Assembly (NCBI RefSeq): GCF_900637905.1 | Contig: NZ_LR134472.1 | Span: 1,488,001 to 1,552,000 of the forward strand | From: Parvimonas micra | GTDB taxonomy: Bacteria > Bacillota > Clostridia > Tissierellales > Peptoniphilaceae | Length of the DNA stretch: 64,000 bases | Direction of reading: 5' to 3' | Shown: piece after piece, positions 45,984-54,309 of the stretch | How the letters are laid out: every line of letters starts with the position of its first letter | How positions within the stretch are numbered: position 1 is the first letter of the stretch | Notes under the pieces: generated by a model | The model's database searches: none | The model's input: only the letters and a program-made list of their open reading frames with translations | What the model was told of the DNA's origin: nothing | Program-made: the position numbers and the translations under genes

Positions 45984-47018
45984 ATGTTTGAAAATTACTC
46001 ATTTGGAGATTTATTATCCAATATATATAAAAAGAGAATTTTAAATTTAATAGCATTTTTGCTGTTGAGTATTGCTTTGGTTTGTCCGTTGGTTTTACAA
46101 ACAATAAATAAAAAAACTATAACAAAAGAAGGGGTGCAATATTCAACTTATGTTGCTTATAAAATAACAGCTCCTGAGAGTGATAATATAAATGCGTTAT
46201 ATAGTAGAAGAGGCTATTCGGATTTTTATGAAAAGTTACTAGTATCTAATCTAAATGGTGCTTATTTATTTAATGATGTAAGCGATAAAGATTTGTCAAA
46301 AATGGCTAAAGAATTGGATACATCGGCTGTTACTTTGAAAAATTCTAATGCTGATTATTGGGATAAGAAAGTAGTGGTAAATTATATTTCTACTAATTTA
46401 GGGGTTTCTGCTAAAATTTTAACTCCAAGTAAAGCTGTAAATGATGTTATTGAAAAGAAATTTGATGAATTAATAAATAAGTATAAATCCGTTTATAAAA
46501 ATGTTACTATTGAAAAAGTTGAATCAAATTATTCTAAAGAATTAAGCTCTAAAGAAAATGTTAATACAGGATATAGTATGAAAAAATTGTTAGTAAAAGT
46601 ATTTGCTATCGAAGTGGCTCTAATAATTTTAGTTGCTATTATGAATTTTGTTATGTACATTTTTAATCCTACAATTAATAGAGAAGGAGATTACAGAAAA
46701 TACAATATAAAATTTGTTCAGGAAATAAAAAATAATAATGATTTACTTGAAGTTTTGAAATATAAAATTAATAATGAAAATATTGAAGAATTAAGTATAC
46801 TTAGTTCAAATTCAAAAATTATTGATAAATTAAATGATTTGAATATTGATAAAGTGAATATAGTGAAAACAAATGACTTAAGTAATATAATGAATTTAAA
46901 AAATGTTATATTAGTTGAAGAGTATGGAATTACAAGATATTCAGCTTTTGAAAAATTATTGCAAAATATAAAAAATTATGAGAAAAATATAATTGGAGTA
47001 TTATCATATAAATTATAA
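45984..47018 (+). CDS. Wzz-like chain-length protein with decayed kinase domain
   Basis: 344 residues. Two membrane segments (about 20-37 and 210-228) flank an extracellular region, the Wzz/CapA layout. The cytoplasmic C-terminal part (about 235-344) has the alternating strands and final NIIGVLSYKL of BY-type tyrosine kinases (CpsD/CapB) but no Walker A lysine motif or Tyr cluster, so I read it as a non-catalytic remnant. Last gene of the polysaccharide operon, GGAG upstream, terminator at 47032. No separate kinase or phosphatase gene is in the cluster. Confidence 0.7.
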   Translation: MFENYSFGDLLSNIYKKRILNLIAFLLLSIALVCPLVLQTINKKTITKEGVQYSTYVAYKITAPESDNINALYSRRGYSDFYEKLLVSNLNGAYLFNDVSDKDLSKMAKELDTSAVTLKNSNADYWDKKVVVNYISTNLGVSAKILTPSKAVNDVIEKKFDELINKYKSVYKNVTIEKVESNYSKELSSKENVNTGYSMKKLLVKVFAIEVALIILVAIMNFVMYIFNPTINREGDYRKYNIKFVQEIKNNNDLLEVLKYKINNENIEELSILSSNSKIIDKLNDLNIDKVNIVKTNDLSNIMNLKNVILVEEYGITRYSAFEKLLQNIKNYEKNIIGVLSYKL

Positions 47019-47031
47019 TTTTAAAAAAACT

Positions 47032-47066
47032 AAACCGGCTAATGTTAGCCGGTTTTGATTTTTTTA
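47032..47066. terminator. Bidirectional terminator of polysaccharide operon and yedF
   Basis: AAACCGGCTAA, 2-nt gap, TTAGCCGGTTTT plus T-run; on the minus strand the same stem is followed by T-rich sequence. It reaches the end of the convergent yedF. Confidence 0.85.
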
Positions 47067-47663
47067 GATATTAATTACTTTTCCTGCATTGAATAATGTT
47101 TCGTATATTGAATACATATTACTTATTTCACCAACTAAAAGTTTTTCTTTAAGTTTAAAATAGTCTAGACAAGTTCCGCAAGAAATAATTTCTACTCCTT
47201 TTTCTTGAAGTTTCTTTAAGTCATCAATACAAGGTGATCCTTCACAAGTTAGTTTTACACCTGAATTAAAAAATACTAGTGTTTTTGGCAATTTTTCGTA
47301 TTCACTTGAAGTATAAACAAAGCCTTTGATTAACAATTTTCCAAGTTCTTCAGAGCCGTTTCCCATAAAGTTCTTAGAAATAGCTATTACTGTATCTGAT
47401 GAGTTTTCAACAGAACAAAAGGCACTTGGTTCTTTTAGAGAAGTTTCGTTATTTTTTGATACAAACACATTAAATTCATTATCAGATATTTTCTCAAATT
47501 TAAAATCCAGATTGCTACTTTTAGCAAATTTCTCTAAGTTTTTTACTGCAGTATCATTGTCAACTATAACTAAAAAATCTTTTTCTTCTGAACTTTCAAC
47601 AGCTCTTTTAGTTAAAATCAATGGTTGAGGGCAAGCTAAACCTTTAGCATTTATTTCTTTCAT
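47064..47663 (-). CDS. yedF: YedF-type sulfurtransferase-like protein
   Basis: 199 residues, linked in many bacteria to selenium metabolism. The N-terminal TusA/SirA-like domain carries KGLACPQPL (Cys11); the C-terminal DsrE-like part ends with EIISCGTCLDYFKLKEKLLVGEISNMY, the typical YedF signature. ATG at 47663 after GGAGGT. Together with the GrdX-like gene it hints at selenoenzymes in this organism, though no sel or grd gene lies in the window. Confidence 0.88.
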   Translation of the reverse strand: MKEINAKGLACPQPLILTKRAVESSEEKDFLVIVDNDTAVKNLEKFAKSSNLDFKFEKISDNEFNVFVSKNNETSLKEPSAFCSVENSSDTVIAISKNFMGNGSEELGKLLIKGFVYTSSEYEKLPKTLVFFNSGVKLTCEGSPCIDDLKKLQEKGVEIISCGTCLDYFKLKEKLLVGEISNMYSIYETLFNAGKVINI

Positions 47664-47690
47664 AATTTACCTCCAAAAAAATTAATTTAT

Positions 47691-47716
47691 ACAATATAAT
47701 TATACAATATAAAAAT
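47691..47716 (-). promoter_or_regulatory. Repeated -10-like elements upstream of yedF
   Basis: On the minus strand the block ATATTGTATAA occurs twice, 13-14 bp apart, each with a TATAA core; no convincing -35 is seen. The rest of the 47664-47837 gap is AT-rich without ORFs. Confidence 0.35.
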
Positions 47717-47837
47717 TATTAATACAAGTAAAATAGTTTATATTTTTGTATGCAATATCATGTATGAATTTTTAGTGTACAAATCAATATTAAAATTTAA
47801 ATAAAGTTAAAAATCATATTTAATTTTTATAAAAATA

Positions 47838-47866
47838 TTGTTTAAATTTTCTATATAGGGTATAAT
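47838..47866 (+). promoter_or_regulatory. Promoter of DnaJ-like gene
   Basis: TTGTTT, 17 bp, TATAAT, 41 bp before the ATG at 47907. Confidence 0.7.
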
Positions 47867-47875
47867 AAAATTAAA

Positions 47876-47892
47876 GGTCAAAGAAAGTCAAA
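47876..47892 (+). promoter_or_regulatory. CtsR-type heptad operator
   Basis: GGTCAAA, GAA, AGTCAAA: the direct heptad repeat with 3-bp spacing bound by the heat-shock repressor CtsR. It begins 10 bp after the -10 box, where it would block transcription start, and ends just before the AAGGAGG ribosome site. Confidence 0.75.
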
Positions 47893-47906
47893 ACAAGGAG
47901 GAATTT

Positions 47907-48833
47907 ATGGAATATAAAGATTATTATAAAATTTTAGGCGTCGATAAGAACGCGACTGATGCAGAGATAAAAAAAGAATATAGAAAGTTGGCAAAAAAAT
48001 ATCATCCTGATGTTAATCAAAATAATGAAGCTGCAAGTAATAAATTTAAAGAAATAAATGAAGCTTATGAAGTTTTGTCTGATAAAGAAAAAAGAAAACA
48101 ATATGATATGTTCGGATCAAATTATAATTTTAGTGGTGGAGATAATTTTGACCCAAGAAATTATGGTTTTAGTGCTTCCTATAGTGGAAGTGATATGGGT
48201 GGTTTTTCTGACTTCTTTAATATGTTTTTTGGTGGAAGTGGAAAAACTTCATCACATTTTAGCGGATTTTCAGGATTTGATGGTTTTACAAATTCAAATG
48301 CATATTCTGGAAATTCTTACTCAGGATTTGGAAGACAACCTCAAAGACAAAAATATGAAACTAGCTTGAATTTATCTGTTAAAGAAGCATATTCCGGAAT
48401 AGAGCGAGTACTTTACGTCAATATAAATAATTCTCCTAAAAAAATAACTGTTAAGATACCTAGAGGAATTACAACAGGTAAAAAGGTAAAAGTCAATGGA
48501 GATAAGTATAAGCTTGATGGTGATATATATGTAAAAATAAATGTTATAAATGATGAATATAGACTTGAAGGTTTAGACTTAATAAAGACAGTTAGTTTAT
48601 ATCCATGGGAAGCATATTTTGGAGTTACAAAGGTTATTGAAACTTTAAACGGAAATGTTAGAGTTAAGATTCCTGCAAAGATAGAAAGTATGAAAAAAAT
48701 AAGAATTTCAAACAAGGGATATACTGATTTAAAAGGAAAAACAGGAGATTTATATCTTGAAATAGTTATAAATAACCCTAAAAACTTATCAGGTGAAAAA
48801 TTAGAATTATATAAAAAATTAATGGAAAAATAA
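47907..48833 (+). CDS. DnaJ-class cochaperone without zinc finger (CbpA-like)
   Basis: Hsp40 cochaperone of 308 residues: J domain 1-70 with HPD at 33-35, a Gly/Ser/Phe-rich linker (about 72-150), then two beta-rich substrate domains (about 155-300). The Cys-rich zinc region of true DnaJ is missing, so it is a class II (CbpA/DjlA-independent) type. ATG after AAGGAGG. The CtsR-type operator and the neighbouring clpB place it in the heat-shock response. Confidence 0.9.
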   Translation: MEYKDYYKILGVDKNATDAEIKKEYRKLAKKYHPDVNQNNEAASNKFKEINEAYEVLSDKEKRKQYDMFGSNYNFSGGDNFDPRNYGFSASYSGSDMGGFSDFFNMFFGGSGKTSSHFSGFSGFDGFTNSNAYSGNSYSGFGRQPQRQKYETSLNLSVKEAYSGIERVLYVNINNSPKKITVKIPRGITTGKKVKVNGDKYKLDGDIYVKINVINDEYRLEGLDLIKTVSLYPWEAYFGVTKVIETLNGNVRVKIPAKIESMKKIRISNKGYTDLKGKTGDLYLEIVINNPKNLSGEKLELYKKLMEK

Positions 48834-48925
48834 GATTAAAATAATGATATTTAACTTATCTATTACAGAATGTATATGTTAAGTTGAATAAAGTTTTATT
48901 ATTATGCAATAAATATTTAATTATG

Positions 48926-48960
48926 TTGAATTTAATTTTTAAGTGAAAAGTTAAATTCAA
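48926..48960 (+). promoter_or_regulatory. Perfect inverted repeat before clpB
   Basis: TTGAATTTAA at 48926-48935 and its exact complement TTAAATTCAA at 48951-48960, 15-nt spacer, ending 6 bp before the GGAGGAG ribosome site. It matches neither CIRCE nor a CtsR box. Either an operator or an RNA hairpin in the clpB leader. Confidence 0.5.
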
Positions 48961-48977
48961 AAAAAAGGAGGAGTATT

Positions 48978-51545
48978 ATGAATTTAGAAAAATTTAGTAG
49001 TGATGCAATGAAAATTGTAGAAGAGTCTCAAAGTTTAGCAATAAAAAATGCAAATGTAGAAATATCAGATATTCATTTACACAAAGCTTTGATTGATAAT
49101 GATAATATAATTATTAAAATTTTAAATATCATGAATGTAAATATAGATAATTATAGAAATGATGTAAAACTTGCATTTGATAATTTACCTTCACAATATG
49201 GAGATTCTAACATTTATCCAAATACCGTTTATCAAAGAATTTTGCTTAATTCCGAAGATGAAATAAAAGGAACAGGAGATAGTACAATTTTACCCGAACA
49301 TATTTACCTTTCTCTTTTGAAAGAAAAGAATATAAAATCATCAGATATTTTTAGAAAGTATAACATAACATACAACTCTTTTAAATATGCTTTGATGGGA
49401 ATTAAGAATATGAAAAATGAACATAAAGATGGAAGTACAAGTGAAGAGTTGTTAAAATATGGAAGGAATTTAACAGAAGAAGCAAGAAATGGTAAACTTG
49501 ATCCTGTGATTGGTAGAGATGAAGAAATAAGGCATTCAATTAGAATTTTATCAAGAAGAACAAAAAATAATCCTGTTTTAATAGGCGAACCCGGAGTTGG
49601 TAAGACAGCTATTGTTGAAGGATTAGCTCAAAGAATTGTAAATAATGACGTTCCAGATGGATTAAAGAATAAAATAATTTTTTCATTAGATATGGGAAGT
49701 TTAATAGCAGGTGCCAAATTTAGAGGAGAATTTGAGGAAAGATTAAAGGCTGTTCTTGAAGAAATCAAAAATTCAGAAGGCGAAATAATTTTATTCATTG
49801 ATGAAATTCACACTTTAGTTGGTGCAGGAAAAACCGACGGAGCTTTGGATGCATCAAATATGTTAAAACCAATGCTTGCTAGAGGAGAATTGCACACAAT
49901 AGGAGCAACAACACTTGATGAATATAGGAAATATATTGAAAAAGATGGAGCTTTGGAAAGAAGATTTCAAAAAGTATTGGTAAAGGAACCTACTGTTGAA
50001 GATACAATTTCAATTCTTAGAGGAATAAAAGAAAAATACGAAATTCATCATGGAATAAAGATAACTGATTCTGCAGTTATTGCATGTGTAACTCTAAGTG
50101 ATAGATATATTACTGATAGGTTTTTACCGGACAAGGCGATTGACTTAATGGATGAAGCATCTTCTATGGTAAGAACTGAAATTGACTCAATGCCACAAGA
50201 AATTGATGACCTTAGAAGAAAAGTTTTACAATTAGAAATCGAAAAAGCAGGTCTTGTTAAGGAAACTGATGAAATTAGTAAAAAAAGATTGCAAAATTTA
50301 GAAGAAGAACTTTCCGATGTGAAAAACAAGTACAATGTTGAACTTGCTAGATGGGAAAGTGATAAAAAAGATATTAATGAAATAAAATCTGTGAAAGCTG
50401 AAATTGATTCTGTCAGAATAGATATTGAAAAAGCTGAAAGAGAATATGACTTTGAAAAACTTTCAGAATTAAGATATGGAAAACTTGCAAATTTAGAATT
50501 AAAATTAGCTGAACTTAATGAAAAGAAAAAAGAAAAAGAAAGTTATTTAAAAGAAGAAGTTACAGAAGAAACGATAGCTGAAGTAATTTCTAAGTGGACA
50601 AATATTCCTGTAAAGAAATTGGTTGAAGGAGAAAAAGAAAAATTATTACATCTCGGAGATATTTTGCATAAGAGAGTTGTTGGACAAGATGAAGCAATTG
50701 ATTTAGTTAGAGATTGTATTTTAAGATCGAGAAGTGGGTTAAAAGACGAAAATAAACCTATCGGTTCATTTATTTTCTTAGGACCTACAGGAGTTGGTAA
50801 AACAGAATTAGCAAAAACATTATGTGAAAGTATGTTTGACAGCGAAAAAAATCTTGTTAGAATAGATATGAGTGAATATATGGAAAAACATTCAGTTTCA
50901 AGACTTATAGGAGCACCTCCAGGATATGTAGGATATGATGAAGGAGGACAACTTACAGAAAGAGTTAGAAGAAATCCATATTGTGTAATTTTATTTGATG
51001 AAATAGAAAAAGCTCATCCGGATGTATTTAACATCTTATTACAAGTTCTTGATGATGGAAGACTTACTGATAATCAAGGAAGGGTGGTTGACTTTAAAAA
51101 TACTATTATAATTATGACTTCCAATATAGGTTCAACTTACTTGCTTGATGGAATTGATGAAAATGGCAAAATTACAAAAGAAGCTGAGAATGAAGTTATG
51201 AAAGAGTTGAAAAATTCTTTTAGACCTGAATTTTTAAATAGAGTTGATGATATAGTGTTATTTAAACCATTGCAAAAAGAAGAACTTTACAAGATAATTG
51301 ATATGACTATTTCAGAAATTGAAAATAGATTACAAGATATAGGTGTAAAAATTAATTTAGATGAAGAATGTAAGAAATTAATTTTAGATTCAACATATTC
51401 ATTTAACTATGGAGCTAGAATAATTAAAAGATATATACAAAAACATATTGAAACGGAAATAGCAACAAAGATAATTGAAGGTAGAATTACTCCAAACTCC
51501 ACAATAAATTTTAAAAATATAAATGGAAAAATTTGTATTTCATAA
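48978..51545 (+). CDS. clpB: ClpB disaggregase
   Basis: Hexameric AAA+ chaperone rescuing aggregated proteins with DnaK/DnaJ. It has 855 residues: N-domain 1-145, NBD1 with GEPGVGKT near 204, a long coiled-coil M-domain (about 400-525), NBD2 with GPTGVGKT near 604 and IRMDMSEYME-type motif RIDMSEYME, then the C-terminal [14 protein letters not shown] region. The M-domain and absence of a ClpP-binding loop separate it from ClpC. GGAGG before ATG. The DnaJ-like gene is 144 bp upstream. Confidence 0.96.
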   Translation: MNLEKFSSDAMKIVEESQSLAIKNANVEISDIHLHKALIDNDNIIIKILNIMNVNIDNYRNDVKLAFDNLPSQYGDSNIYPNTVYQRILLNSEDEIKGTGDSTILPEHIYLSLLKEKNIKSSDIFRKYNITYNSFKYALMGIKNMKNEHKDGSTSEELLKYGRNLTEEARNGKLDPVIGRDEEIRHSIRILSRRTKNNPVLIGEPGVGKTAIVEGLAQRIVNNDVPDGLKNKIIFSLDMGSLIAGAKFRGEFEERLKAVLEEIKNSEGEIILFIDEIHTLVGAGKTDGALDASNMLKPMLARGELHTIGATTLDEYRKYIEKDGALERRFQKVLVKEPTVEDTISILRGIKEKYEIHHGIKITDSAVIACVTLSDRYITDRFLPDKAIDLMDEASSMVRTEIDSMPQEIDDLRRKVLQLEIEKAGLVKETDEISKKRLQNLEEELSDVKNKYNVELARWESDKKDINEIKSVKAEIDSVRIDIEKAEREYDFEKLSELRYGKLANLELKLAELNEKKKEKESYLKEEVTEETIAEVISKWTNIPVKKLVEGEKEKLLHLGDILHKRVVGQDEAIDLVRDCILRSRSGLKDENKPIGSFIFLGPTGVGKTELAKTLCESMFDSEKNLVRIDMSEYMEKHSVSRLIGAPPGYVGYDEGGQLTERVRRNPYCVILFDEIEKAHPDVFNILLQVLDDGRLTDNQGRVVDFKNTIIIMTSNIGSTYLLDGIDENGKITKEAENEVMKELKNSFRPEFLNRVDDIVLFKPLQKEELYKIIDMTISEIENRLQDIGVKINLDEECKKLILDSTYSFNYGARIIKRYIQKHIETEIATKIIEGRITPNSTINFKNINGKICIS

Positions 51546-51565
51546 ACTTATATTTTATAGACAAA

Positions 51566-51599
51566 GAGAGCTGAGAATAAAAAAATCTTAGCTCTTTTT
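51566..51599 (+). terminator. Terminator after clpB
   Basis: AGAGCTGAGA, A-rich loop, TCTTAGCTCTTTTT (one G-T pair), 20 bp after clpB. Confidence 0.75.
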
Positions 51600-51617
51600 G
51601 TATTTTTATAAATTTTT

Positions 51618-51646
51618 TTCACAAAAATTAAAAAATGTGGTATAAT
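51618..51646 (+). promoter_or_regulatory. Promoter of the AraC-family regulator
   Basis: TTCACA, 17 bp, TATAAT. The predicted leader to the ATG at 51776 is about 120 nt, long for this window, and is almost pure A and T. Confidence 0.65.
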
Positions 51647-51775
51647 CATTGCGGTTATGAGATGTATTTTTTATAATGTATATTGTTATATAAAATATAT
51701 ATTATATTTATAGTTAAAATATAATTTTAATGATAAATTTCTTAATTTATTATTAAAATAATTATGGAGGAAGTT

Positions 51776-54133
51776 ATGTATTTGATAAAAGAAAAAATAG
51801 CTCCTGAATTTCAAAGTCAGAATTTTGAGCTTAATATTGAGGCTATAAGTCTTAGATCTAAAAAATTTGAAATTAATACTAATATGTATAAAATAGGTGT
51901 TGTTATTGATGGTTCTATTGAATTAATGTATAGAGATAAAGTTAAAGAGCTAAAAAAAGAAGATGTTTTTTTGATAAATCCGGGAAGAGTTTATGGATTG
52001 TGTCCTACTTCAAAAAATAATTTAATGTTGATTTTAAATATAGATGAGGCATATATTTTGAAAAAATTTTCTAATAGGCCTTTTATACCATATTTCAATT
52101 TAGAGTTACTGGAAAATAAAGAGAAATTTTTATTAGATATATATAGAATTGTTCAGATGTATTATTATAAGACAGAAGTAGGATTTCAAGGCTTTTTGAG
52201 GGAAATAGATAGGCTTATTAATAACTTAATATTGGATAATAAATTTGAAGAAAATAAATTTCTGAATACATGGATAAGAGAAGAAGCTATTTCTAAAATG
52301 AAAGAAATATTTGATTTTCCTGATAATAAGTTAAAACTTGAAGATATATCCAAGCAGTTTAATGTAAAATCTTCTTTTATGTCTAAAGTGTTTAAGCATA
52401 TATTAGGCTATAGTTTTGTAGATGCATATCACATGGCACAAATAGGAAAAGTTGTTGAACTTTTAATAAATACAGATGAGAATATTCTTGAAATAGCTTT
52501 TGATTGTGGATTTTCTTCATCAAAAACTTTTCATGAGAATTTTAAAAAATATTTTAAAGAAACTCCAAATACTTTTAGAAAAAATATTCTTCTGTCAGAG
52601 CCAAAGTTTGTATATTCATCTTTTGATAAAGTAATGAATTCAGAAATTTTAAAAAATATAATAAATTGTGAAGGAAAAAATTATTATGAAAATTTAAGAC
52701 AAACTTATGAAGTATCGGTAGATGAAAGATCATTAGATATTGAAGAAAATTTTAGAGAAAAATCAATATTCAGTGCAAGTAATCTTGGACGTAATTGGCT
52801 TTATTATATTCCTGAGATTCAAAAAAATATAGGATTCAATACAATCCGAGTAGAAATTAAAATTTGTAAAGATAATATTTTTATAAGAGAAGGAGTGGAT
52901 GTTTGGACGCCGCTTGACGAGACTAATGCTATTAATGATATTCAGCTTATTGATAAGATAAATGTTCGAATACATATGGTATTAAAGATGAATATTGACG
53001 TTAAACAAAATATTAATTGTATTAATGATATGATGGATAAATTTTTTGACATTTTATTTAAGGCTTTACGGATTTCAAAAATAAAATCATGGAATTTTGA
53101 ATTAGATATGTCTTATCTTTGGAAAAATGGAATAACATATAATGTTGAAGATAGGTGTAAGCAGTTATATGCAATGTGGAATACTAAAATAAATACAAAA
53201 ATCGGAAGTAAGTTGATAGGAGTTCATATTGACGAAATAGGAAATCTAAAAGATGAAGAATTCATTCTTTTTATGGAAAAAACGGTTTTTTCTGTTCATA
53301 GACCAGATTTTATATCCGTTAATTTAACTGATAGAAATATATATTCTAAAAATGTTCCACCTGAAGAATTTTCAGAATATATTTCAGGAATTCAAAATGA
53401 AATTAAGAATTATACAGAACGATATGATATAGATGGTAAAAATAAAATAGAAGTTTATATATCGACGCTTAGAATTTTTGATTATACTTGTATGGTTCCT
53501 AATAAATATCATGAGATACTTTCTGCACTTGGAAATGCTTGGGGATTAACATGGGTTATAAAAACCGGGATTCCGGTTGCATCTATTGAGTATTTTAGTA
53601 AAAGATATAATAATAAGAAAGAGTTTGAAGAAAATTTAGAAATTTTTTGTAGAAAACTTTCATTATTTAACAAATATTCGATAAAAAATTTAGATTTCTA
53701 TGTATATAAATTTATATTCGAACTTTATGCTAATTTTATAAAAGTTGATGATGGTATTATTGTTACGACTAACGGAGCAGATTATAAAATAATACTATTT
53801 CAAAACATGGGTGAAAATCTACAATATATATTCAACAAAAAAGAATATCTAAAAGAGTATCCGGGAAGAGAAATTACACTTATTATAAACGGACTGAAAG
53901 GAGTATATAAATTTAAAGTGTCTACACTTAGAGCAGAAAAAGGTACTATGTATTATGAAGCGAATAAATTTGGAGAAACTGATCAATTCGACTTAAACGA
54001 TATAGAATATTTAAAAAATAAAGTTATACCTAAAATGAAAGTTGAGAAAGTAAATTTAAATGGAAATTTTAAAACAAAATTTAAGTTAGGTCTTTTTGAA
54101 ATTAAATTCATTGAAATAATAAAAATCGGATAA
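51776..54133 (+). CDS. Large AraC-family regulator with glycosidase-like C-terminal half
   Basis: Transcription regulator of 785 residues, over twice the usual AraC length. Residues about 25-110 look like a cupin sensor (VVIDGSIELMYRDKVKELKKEDVFLINPG). Two AraC helix-turn-helix units follow at about 180-272 (KLEDISKQFNVKSSFMSKVFK; ILEIAFDCGFSSSKTFHENFKKYFKETPNTFR). The remaining 500 residues resemble the GH39-like barrel region of long AraC proteins; staphylococcal Rsp and Rbf have a similar layout. ATG 51776 follows GGAGG; the ATG at 51764 contains that box. It lies directly upstream of, and likely controls, the pilus operon. Confidence 0.8.
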   Translation: MYLIKEKIAPEFQSQNFELNIEAISLRSKKFEINTNMYKIGVVIDGSIELMYRDKVKELKKEDVFLINPGRVYGLCPTSKNNLMLILNIDEAYILKKFSNRPFIPYFNLELLENKEKFLLDIYRIVQMYYYKTEVGFQGFLREIDRLINNLILDNKFEENKFLNTWIREEAISKMKEIFDFPDNKLKLEDISKQFNVKSSFMSKVFKHILGYSFVDAYHMAQIGKVVELLINTDENILEIAFDCGFSSSKTFHENFKKYFKETPNTFRKNILLSEPKFVYSSFDKVMNSEILKNIINCEGKNYYENLRQTYEVSVDERSLDIEENFREKSIFSASNLGRNWLYYIPEIQKNIGFNTIRVEIKICKDNIFIREGVDVWTPLDETNAINDIQLIDKINVRIHMVLKMNIDVKQNINCINDMMDKFFDILFKALRISKIKSWNFELDMSYLWKNGITYNVEDRCKQLYAMWNTKINTKIGSKLIGVHIDEIGNLKDEEFILFMEKTVFSVHRPDFISVNLTDRNIYSKNVPPEEFSEYISGIQNEIKNYTERYDIDGKNKIEVYISTLRIFDYTCMVPNKYHEILSALGNAWGLTWVIKTGIPVASIEYFSKRYNNKKEFEENLEIFCRKLSLFNKYSIKNLDFYVYKFIFELYANFIKVDDGIIVTTNGADYKIILFQNMGENLQYIFNKKEYLKEYPGREITLIINGLKGVYKFKVSTLRAEKGTMYYEANKFGETDQFDLNDIEYLKNKVIPKMKVEKVNLNGNFKTKFKLGLFEIKFIEIIKIG

Positions 54134-54309
54134 ATTTGTAACTTTTGTTAAAAAACGAAATATTATGTTAATAGTATTTATTAAAACTACTTTATTATGA
54201 AAATTTCATAAAAAAAAAAAAAATAAAATGTGTAACGACAAGCAGCGTAAACTTAAGTATCATAGTAAGAGAAGAAAATAATTTTGATATTTACAAATGA
54301 GGTGAGAAT
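54134..54309 (+). promoter_or_regulatory. Pilus operon control region with 14-A tract
   Basis: Contains a possible weak promoter (TTGTTA 54145-54150, 17 bp, TTAATA), a palindrome TATGAAA-A-TTTCATA (54196-54210) and a run of 14 A (54210-54223), then about 75 nt of leader to the GAGGTGA ribosome site. A run of this length near a surface-structure operon is a candidate for slippage-based switching. No second clear -10 is seen. Confidence 0.5.

Noticed and set aside
47326-47628. 100-residue plus-strand frame
   Set aside because: Complement of yedF, whose minus-strand frame shows clear TusA and DsrE motifs.
48058-48369. 103-residue plus-strand frame
   Set aside because: Alternative frame inside the DnaJ-like gene, no start signals and no recognisable domain.
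48834-48977. CIRCE element upstream of clpB
   Set aside because: TTAGCACTC-N9-GAGTGCTAA is not present; the inverted repeat found has an unrelated sequence.
54240-54290. Repeat family linking 54255 (AAGTATCATAGTAAGAG) and 63975 (AAGTATCATAAGAG)
   Set aside because: The similarity is short, partly AT-driven and without shared flanks; not enough to call a repeat.
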